Shown piece after piece: positions 57,286 through 64,000 of a stretch of 64,000 bases of DNA. Source of the stretch: Coix lacryma-jobi var. lacryma-jobi. Lineage: Eukaryota; Streptophyta; Magnoliopsida; Poales; Poaceae. A model generated the notes under the pieces. That model did no database searches. It worked only from the letters and a program-made list of their open reading frames with translations, and was not told the DNA's origin. The stretch's first letter is position 1. Each line of letters begins with the position of its first letter. The stretch covers positions 178,602,725 through 178,666,724 of the forward strand of contig CM019824.1 in assembly GCA_009763385.1 (NCBI GenBank), read 5' to 3'. The position numbers and the translations under genes were made by a program.

Positions 57286-59803
57286 GTATTCTTTCTTCAT
57301 GATAAATCCGAAGCAACCCCTTCATTCAAGAAGTTTGCCAAGAGAGCTCAAAATGAATTTGATGTGAAGATCAAGAAGATTAGGAGTGACAACGGAAAAG
57401 AGTTTGACAACACCCATATTGAGGAATATTGTGATGAAGTTGGGATCAAGCATGAAGTCTCCGCAACCTACACACCACAACAAAATGGGGTTGTTGAGAG
57501 AAAGAACCGGACCCTAATCACCCTAGCAAGGACAATGCTAGATGAGTATTCTACACCGGAGAGATTTTGGGCGGAAGCAATCAACACCGCTTGCTATGCA
57601 TCAAACCGATTGTTCCCTCATCGTCTACTTGGCAAGACCCCCTATGAGCTACTCAACAAGAAGAAGCCGGATGTATCCTTCTTTAGAGTGTTTGGGTGCA
57701 AATGCTACATCTACAAGAAGCGCCAACACCTAGGGAAGTTCCAACGCCGATGTGATATTGGTTTTTCTTGTTGGTTACTCATTGAAGTCCAAAGCATATC
57801 GAGTATTCAACCATGCCACCGGGATGGTAGAAGAAACATATGATGTGGAATTCGATGAATCTAATGGCTCTCAAGGGGAGCATGAGAATCTTGATGATGT
57901 AGGTGATGAACCATTGAGGGAAGCAATGAAGAACATGTCGGTTGGAGCCATCAAGCCCAAAGATGATGATGATGATGTGCAAGTCATTGACAAGCCATCC
58001 TCATCCAATGTACCACATGATGATGACAAAGATGGGAGAGATCCAAATGAAGACACTCATGTCTCCCAAGATCAAATGGTGGTACAAGCTCAAGATGTTG
58101 GTGCTCCACAAGCGGCCCCTCTAGTGGTTGATCGAAGGACTACTCCTCTACTACAAGCTCATCCTCAAGATCTCATCATAGGGAGTCCGACAAGGGGTGT
58201 AATGACTCGATCTCAAAAACTTGCTTTATTTATGGAACATCACTCCTTTGTTTCTCTTGTTGAGCCTACCATTGTAGATGAAGCTCTAGGTGATCCGGAT
58301 TGGGTGAATGCCATGCATGAAGAACTAAACAACTTCACCCGCAACCAAGTTTGGACACTTGAAGAGCGACCAAAAGGTGCAAGAGTCATTGGAACAAAAT
58401 GGGTGTTTAGGAACAAGCAAGATAATCAAGGCAATGTTGTTAGAAACAAGGCAAGGCTAGTGGCAAAGGGGTTCTCTCAAGTTGAAGGATTAGATTTTGG
58501 AGAGACCTTTGCACCGGTTGCAAGACTCGAAGCCATTCGTATCCTCCTTGCATATGCATCACATCATGACATTAAATTATATCAAATGGATGTGAAAAGT
58601 GCATTTCTAAATGGCTTCATAAATGAACTAGTCTATGTTGATCAACCTCCCGGGTTTGAAGACCCTAGATATCCTAATCATGTTTATAGGTTGTCCAAGG
58701 CGCTATATGGGCTCAAGCAAGCCCCTAGAGCGTGGTACGAGCGCCTCCAGGACTTCCTCATTGAGAAGGGCTTCACCATTGGGAAGGCCGACACCACACT
58801 ATTCACCAAGAAGCTTGATGGAGAGATCTTCATTTGTCAAGTCAACGTTGATGACATCATCTTCGGGTCAATAAATGAAGCCTATTGCAAGGAATTTGGT
58901 GACTTAATGTCGAAGGAGTTCTAAATGTCCATGATTGGCGAGCTCACATTCTTCCTAGGCTTCCAAGTCAAGCAATTGAAGGAGGGGACTTTCATATCTC
59001 AAGAGAAGTACACAAAAGACCTCCTCAAGCGCTTCAACATGGATGATTGCAAGCCTATCAAGACTCCAATGCCAACAAATGGACATCTCTACCTAGATGT
59101 GGGAGGTAACCCGGTTGATCAAACTCTCTACCGCTCTATGATTGGTAGCTTGTTATATTTGACCGCATCTAGGCCCGACATCATGTTTAGTGTGTGCATG
59201 TGTGCTCGCTTTCAAGTCGATCCTAGGGAATCACATCTCATAGCGGTGAAGAGAATCCTTAGGTACCTAAAGCACACCCTAAGCTTTGGCCTTTGGTATC
59301 CCAAAGGAGCTAACTTCCAACTCGTTGGGTATTCCGATTCGGATTACACGGGTTGCAAAGTAGATAGAAAAAGCACATCCGGAGGGTGCCATTTGCTTGG
59401 GAGATCACTAGTGTCATGGAGTTCGAAAAAGCAAAATAGTGTGGCCTTGTCTACCGCCGAGGCGGAATACATAGCCGCGGGTGCTTGTTGTGCACAAATC
59501 CTTTACATGAAACAAACTCTTTTAGACTATGGTGTAGTTCTTGAAAGGGTACCTTTGTTGTGTGACAATGAGAGCGCGGTTAAGCTTGCTAACAACCCGT
59601 TACAACACTCTCGCACAAAGCACATAGATATTCGCCATCACTTTCTTAGAGACCATGTTTCCAAGAAAGACATATCCTTAGAGGGAGTTAGAACCGAAGA
59701 TCAATTGGCGGATATCTTCACAAAACCCCTAGATGAGAACACCCTTTGTAGATTGCGAAGTGAGCTTAATGTGCTTGATCTAAGTAACTTTGTCAAAAGG
59801 TGA
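57286..59803 (+). pseudogene. pol of copia-1, integrase core to RNase H
   Basis: From FLHDKSEATPSF through the integrase (SDNGKEFDN, VVERKN), RT and RNase H (YSDSDYTG, STAEAEYIAAGACC) to the pol end at 59803. Lesions are a frame change at a T run near 57764 and TAA at 58922. The RT YVDD motif reads NVDD (Asn codon 58844), replacing the conserved Tyr. The Athila-like LTR abuts its left end. Confidence 0.92.
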
Positions 59804-60299
59804 AAGGGGGTTGTCTTTGCATTACATTGTATCATATGACATGTTTAAATTTTGCTATGCACATAGGCTTGTCAGACGTGGTTAAGATAACTGCCCTAAA
59901 AAACGAGTGAAGAAGCTTACCCATGAGCAAACTTGACAAGCAACCTAGATTCAAATTCCGTATTGCATTGCATATGCATGTGTGTTGCTTTGTCGTTTCT
60001 TTTTGGTTAAGCTTTGAGCAACCGTTGTGTTCGTCCACCGCTAGGGGGAGCATTTGAGGCTCCTAATGGTTGAGACCCCTAGTTTTGGTGGCCACATGTT
60101 GTCTCCTCGGGATCTTATCGCCTATTTTACCTAAAAATGATATATAGACTATGGCAAAATAGTTATAAAATTGAGGGTTTATGTGAGGATGATCATACTA
60201 GGCTCCAACTGGTGTTTATTTGCCTTTTATTCGAGTTGGAACTTGGTTGGGAGAGGGAGCCGCAACAGAAAATCTTCAAAACAACCCAAAATGGGGCAT
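59804..60299 (+). other. Non-coding spacer after copia-1 pol
   Basis: No gene seen. It leads to the CATCGGA motif array. Confidence 0.6.
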
Positions 60300-60538
60300 C
60301 GAAAGCTGCATCGGACGCTTCCCCAGCGTCCGATGCACTCTACTGTAGACAGCCCCGGCTGGAACAGTGTCAGAGTAGCCTCCGATGTGTCACCATCGGA
60401 GCCTCCGATGCTCCATCGGACGCTGCCCAGCGTCCGATGCCAAGGCAAAGGACGCGTCCGATGTGATTTTTGTCATTTTGAATCTCTCTGGACAGACATC
60501 GGAGCGTCCGATGTGAAATCATCGGCGCGTCCGATGCC
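60300..60538 (+). repeat. Internal CATCGGA/TCCGATG motif array of copia-1
   Basis: About a dozen motif copies such as GCATCGGACGC and GCGTCCGATGC, the same motif as the LTR array at 23178-23518. It precedes the third ORF by about 0.9 kb. Confidence 0.88.
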
Positions 60539-61441
60539 ACTTTAAGCGGCGTGGTGTGCTCTTTTCATTGACAGTCCGACCCCACTCGTCATTTCCTCCC
60601 ATCGTCTTCCTCGCGCGCCACCGCCGCCTCGCACCCGTGCCCCGAACCCTAACCGCCGAGCGCCCTCGCCCGTGCTCCCCACGCGCCTCCGCCGCCGCGC
60701 TCGCCACCTCCCACCTCACCACCGGCCGCTGCTCCCATTTCCCCCCCCCCTAGGCCGCCTACGCGCCCGTCGTCGTCGTGACTCATCGGACGCCATCCAC
60801 CTCGTCGGCGTTGTCCTTCGCCGGTGGTTGTCCTCGTGCCCCTCGACGCTCGCCGGCGCTTCTTCCTCGCGTCCTCGAGCTCTCCGGCGACTTCCTTCCC
60901 GGCCAGCAACACCCTACGCAGTGATCATCACCACCTCCTTCATATTTCCTGCCTCCTAGGCGTTCGATCAAATGCTTCAATGGTTGTTCATCTAGTTTTT
61001 GACCCAGTTTTCACTCAAACCTTTTGTAGTCCCCCTTGGTGTGTCGTGTGGGTGCCGGAACGTCAGTGTCTTACCTTGTGCTTGGTTCGGTTCGTCGATC
61101 GTCAGGTAGCGAAGCCCCTTTCCACTCTTAGCTCCTATGCTTTGCCTATGATAGGATTTCTCGTCTCTAGTGTATATGTTTCTTATATATATCCCGTCTT
61201 TCTCGCAGCGCGTCAGTGGCCGCGATTAGGTGTCAGTTGGCAGTGTCAGATAACCCGGGGCCAAGCCCGCGGGTACAGATCGAGGCCAAGCCTAGCGAGT
61301 GACAGTCACCGTCTATGGTCAGTGACAGGGGGAGTTGTCAGTACAGTTGTCAGTTGGACTTGTCCGAGGTTTTTCAGTGGCAGTTGGTCTTCAGCGGCAG
61401 TTCAGCATCTCTCAGTGCAGTTCCTTCCATTCTTGTCAGCC
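60539..61441 (+). other. Leader region of the copia-1 third ORF
   Basis: GC-rich, pyrimidine-rich sequence with several acceptor-like sites (TTTTCATTGACAG at 60562-60574; TTTTTCAGTGGCAG at about 61371). The frame upstream of 61442 is open but low in complexity, and I treat it as untranslated. Confidence 0.5.
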
Positions 61442-63287
61442 ATGCCGCGTTGCAAGAACGTCGGTGGCGGCCCAGGGGACTCACCTCCGCGTCCCCCGCC
61501 TTTCGGTCAGAGACCCGGGAAGGCAAAGCTGATCATGCGCCGGAAGCGCAGTCGTCAGGACAGGGAGGCCGCACAGGCTCAGGCGATTGCAGACGCCGCA
61601 GAGCGAGCAGAGCAGGGAGGTAGTGCTGGCGGACTCAGGATTGAGGATCAGTTGTCCCCAGACCAGCGCCGGGCAGTTGAGGAGGTTGAGCGTTGGCACG
61701 GCTCATCCCCGGGCACTCTTATGGCCGCAGGTCATCGGACGATGTTCACCTCACAAGGAGTCGAGCCCCAGAGCTCGCAGGAGGGCCAGACAGAGGCCGA
61801 GGCAGTTGAGGCTGAGGCAGCAGAGACAGAGGCACCAGAGGCAGAGGCCGAGGAGGACGTACCTGAGGAGGTTCCCCGGCGCCGGTCCGCTCGTCGCAGG
61901 ACAGCGGTGCCACCTCGGCCCGATGTTCCTCTGCGGGGAGCACGTGCTCCGTCGAGGCATGCGCCCCCGCCGATCCCGCGACTGGACCTCCGGGGGGCTA
62001 CCTGTTCTCAGATCCAGACGCTCAGGCACGTCCCAGTCGAGCAGTGGTTCCCGAGGGAGAGACAGCAGCAGGCAGGCCCAACGTTCTATACAGTGCTGCA
62101 GGAGGACTTTTACCAGGGCTATAGGAACGTTGGTATTTCCTTACGTCCTCAGCGAGTCTGTCCACTGGAGGCCATAGTCACGACAGCTGGAGAGCAGATC
62201 CGTCCCATACTCTCGTATCTACCTGGTCTGGCAGACCTTCTAGGGCGGTCTGGCTCATACATTGAGGATTGGGTCTTTCAGTTTTATGCTTCGCTTTGGG
62301 TGCACCCGGATAGAGAGACCATCAAGTTTGCACTTGAGGGGGAGCACTACAGACTGTTTTCGTCAGAGATCCAGGATTGGTTTGGACTGCGACGCTCTCA
62401 GACCCGGATCCACGACCTGTGCTACGACAGGACCGAGCCACCCCGCCGCCCTCACGGTGGTGCACAGCCATCGACGGACTTGGTTCGCCCCTGCTTCACT
62501 GAGCCGTTCGGTGAGGGTTCGAGTCGCACGCCTAGGGATCTCACCCCTACGACTCGGATCCTCAACGCGGTTCTTCGGCGGACCTTGCTTCCCCGGGTGG
62601 GCTTCGGAGAGGGTCTTTCTAGGCTGCAGCTGTGGTTACTTGCCTATATGGTCAGGCAGCAGGACTTCGACGTCTGGGACGTCATTCTGTGTGAGATAGA
62701 GGACACCGTAGCATAGGGCATCAAGGCCCGCAGGCAGCTCCCTTATGCTCATTGGATCTCATATATACTTTGGAAGGTAGCTGCCACCACTGGTACTCGC
62801 CTCAGTCAGACTCTCACCGGGTCCGCGACCGTGTTCCCCGAGTACAACATGAGTCAGCTATTGGGACACGGTCGGGATCGCAGGCAGCAGGAGCCACAGG
62901 CCCCGTCTTCTTCACGCCAGAGACCTGAGGTCCCCGAGTCAGCCCAGGAGCAGGACGAGGCCATCCAGGCACTCGCAGAGCAGGAGCTTGCAGACCTAGA
63001 GGGTGGTGACACGTACGTCGCCGAGGACCCCACCGACAGCTCTGATAAGGATTACCAGCTCCCGCCTCGTTTTCAGCCGCGTGCACACGACTCTCAGGCC
63101 AGGACGTCTGGTACTGTCTCCTCCGACCCAGACCGCTTCTCAGCAGCTTCTAGCTTCAGAGGGTCAGCAGGCTACTGGCGGTTCTTCTTCTGACTCTGAG
63201 GAGTATCTTCAGCAGTTTGAGTTTACTCAGCGCACTCCGGAGACAGCTCCTGGCTCGTCTGCACCACCTCCGCCCTCCGACGCTTAG
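61442..63287 (+). pseudogene. Third ORF of copia-1, one stop and a probable frame change
   Basis: The ATG at 61442 opens MPRCKNVGGGPGDSPP. A basic then Glu/Ala-rich acidic N-terminal half is followed by a folded-looking domain around FYTVLQEDFYQG and FQFYASLWVHPDRETIKF. It resembles extra-ORF proteins of plant retrotransposons often labelled 'putative plant transposon protein' (PF20167, from memory). TAG at 62714 interrupts it; the same frame continues to about 63190. The acidic, Pro-rich tail ending at 63287 (EYLQQFEFTQRTPETAPG) is in another frame. It is homologous in layout to the copia-2 third ORF. The function is unknown. Confidence 0.75.
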
Positions 63288-63714
63288 TTTGGCGCTTGAT
63301 GCCAAAGGGGGAGAGTAGTCGAGTATAGCGATAGGGGGAGCGATGTGAGAGGGTTTTTTGCTTCTTATGATGTGTTATGTTCACATACGCTCGCTACTTA
63401 TCGCATCTTTTGTGCTTTACTATGTTATATACTTATGCTATGGTACTTTATGACATGTATGTGCTCTCTATGATATATGATATGACATGTCATTTCGCTT
63501 TACTCGATTACTTGTGCTCAATTCTCATTTGTTATGTATTCGAGCTCTTTACTCTTGCACTTGCTATTCACTCTAACTTGTTGAGTGCAGGATGTTGGCA
63601 TGATATGTATGAGCTTGCCCCTAATCATTTTCTCTTATTCATTGCAAGTTCATACATGTCATGAATTGAAAACCTCTTCTCTCTATACTCGATCTCGTGT
63701 TGTCATCAATCACC
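63288..63714 (+). other. 3' untranslated region of copia-1
   Basis: AT-rich; the open frame at 63377-63664 shows no family features. Confidence 0.55.
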
Positions 63715-63728
63715 AAAAAGGGGGAGAT
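63715..63728 (+). other. Polypurine tract of copia-1
   Basis: AAAAAGGGGGAGAT immediately before the 3' LTR start. Confidence 0.88.
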
Positions 63729-64000
63729 TGAACGCATCTTGGCCCCTAGTGGGTTTCGGTGATTGGATGAAACACAAGATTACTGTGACTAACGTGTGTT
63801 TTGCAGAAACAGGGATGAGTTAAGTCACGGTAATGGCGACGATACGGGCATATGGAGTTCATGTCCCCTGGCGATGGAAATCGTTTCGGTTTTCAAAGGA
63901 CGGACGACGAAGACGGTTGTAGGCTAGGCTAAGTGTCACATGGTGTTGGAGGATACTTAGGTAGTCTTAGGTCTTTGTTTTTCCTTTGGTCGTACTATAA
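63729..64000 (+). repeat. 3' LTR of copia-1, first 272 bp
   Basis: Gapless match to 22717-22988 with 8 transitions by my count. The rest lies beyond the window. Confidence 0.93.

Larger units (their letters stand above)
22717..64000 (+). mobile_element. Copia-1: Maximus/SIRE-like Ty1/copia element, split by nested insertions, 3' end outside window
   Basis: Own parts are 22717-26946, then (inverted) 39861-39335 and 37535-36274, then 57286 onward. They carry LTR, tRNA-Met-type primer site, long gag, pol with integrase before RT (Ty1/copia order), a third ORF and a polypurine tract before the second LTR at 63729. The first 272 bp of the two LTRs align without gaps and differ at 8 positions by my count, all transitions. 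The five bases before the 5' LTR are CGATG; the matching duplication lies beyond the window. Confidence 0.88.

Noticed and set aside
63377..63664. 95-codon open frame before the copia-1 polypurine tract
   Set aside because: AT-rich 3' untranslated sequence, with no similarity to known element proteins.

Overview
The window is plant nuclear DNA, almost certainly from a grass. One ordinary host gene, with typical plant introns and a grass-like proteasome beta-2 protein, sits in a short gene island. Nested LTR retrotransposons of lineages abundant in grass genomes surround it: Ty3/gypsy Tat-like, Athila-like and probably Del/Tekay-like, and Ty1/copia Maximus/SIRE-like. Family names rest on motif recognition, because no database search was possible.

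Layout. 1-11674 is a Tat-like Ty3/gypsy element whose 5' LTR is cut by the window edge. Its gag-pol is decayed. Two tandem-repeat arrays follow, then a spliced antisense gene (6953-10534) with its own TATA box next to the 3' LTR. 11675-22716 is the gene island. It holds a foldback element, a hAT-like element (8-bp target duplication), a 1549-bp Mutator-like element carrying host gene pieces (9-bp duplication), a Stowaway-like MITE, a PIF/Harbinger-like element (TTA duplication) and the complete eight-coding-exon gene PBB on the minus strand (18836-21620). From 22717 to past the window end lies one Maximus-like copia element (copia-1) that was entered repeatedly.

Nesting. Copia-2 inserted into copia-1 pol (duplication ATCTC). 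Athila-like elements then inserted in this block. One Athila-like LTR later received a 3.2-kb solo LTR (duplication ACGAT) and a 2.5-kb solo LTR (duplication GGTGG). Removing both insertions and their duplications leaves exactly 1794 bp, the same length as the other two Athila-like LTRs, which supports the boundaries. The block is also rearranged. 36274-43341 is inverted relative to its surroundings, so copia-2 has LTRs in opposite orientations and its third ORF is split. A piece of copia-1 pol exists in two inverted copies that share the same frameshift.

Themes. The antisense gene of the Tat-like element begins with a peptide almost identical to the histone H3 tail. In five LTR families the TATA box lies inside an inverted repeat, perfect in three and bulged in two. 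In the Maximus-like LTRs, dense arrays of short palindromic motifs precede the TATA box and recur inside the elements upstream of a third ORF. The Athila-like element encodes Gag plus two tandem retropepsin-like domains and no polymerase. Many element stop codons look like products of methylation-driven C-to-T change. Apart from PBB, the only long coding regions without an internal stop are the copia-2 gag and the Athila-like gag-protease ORF.
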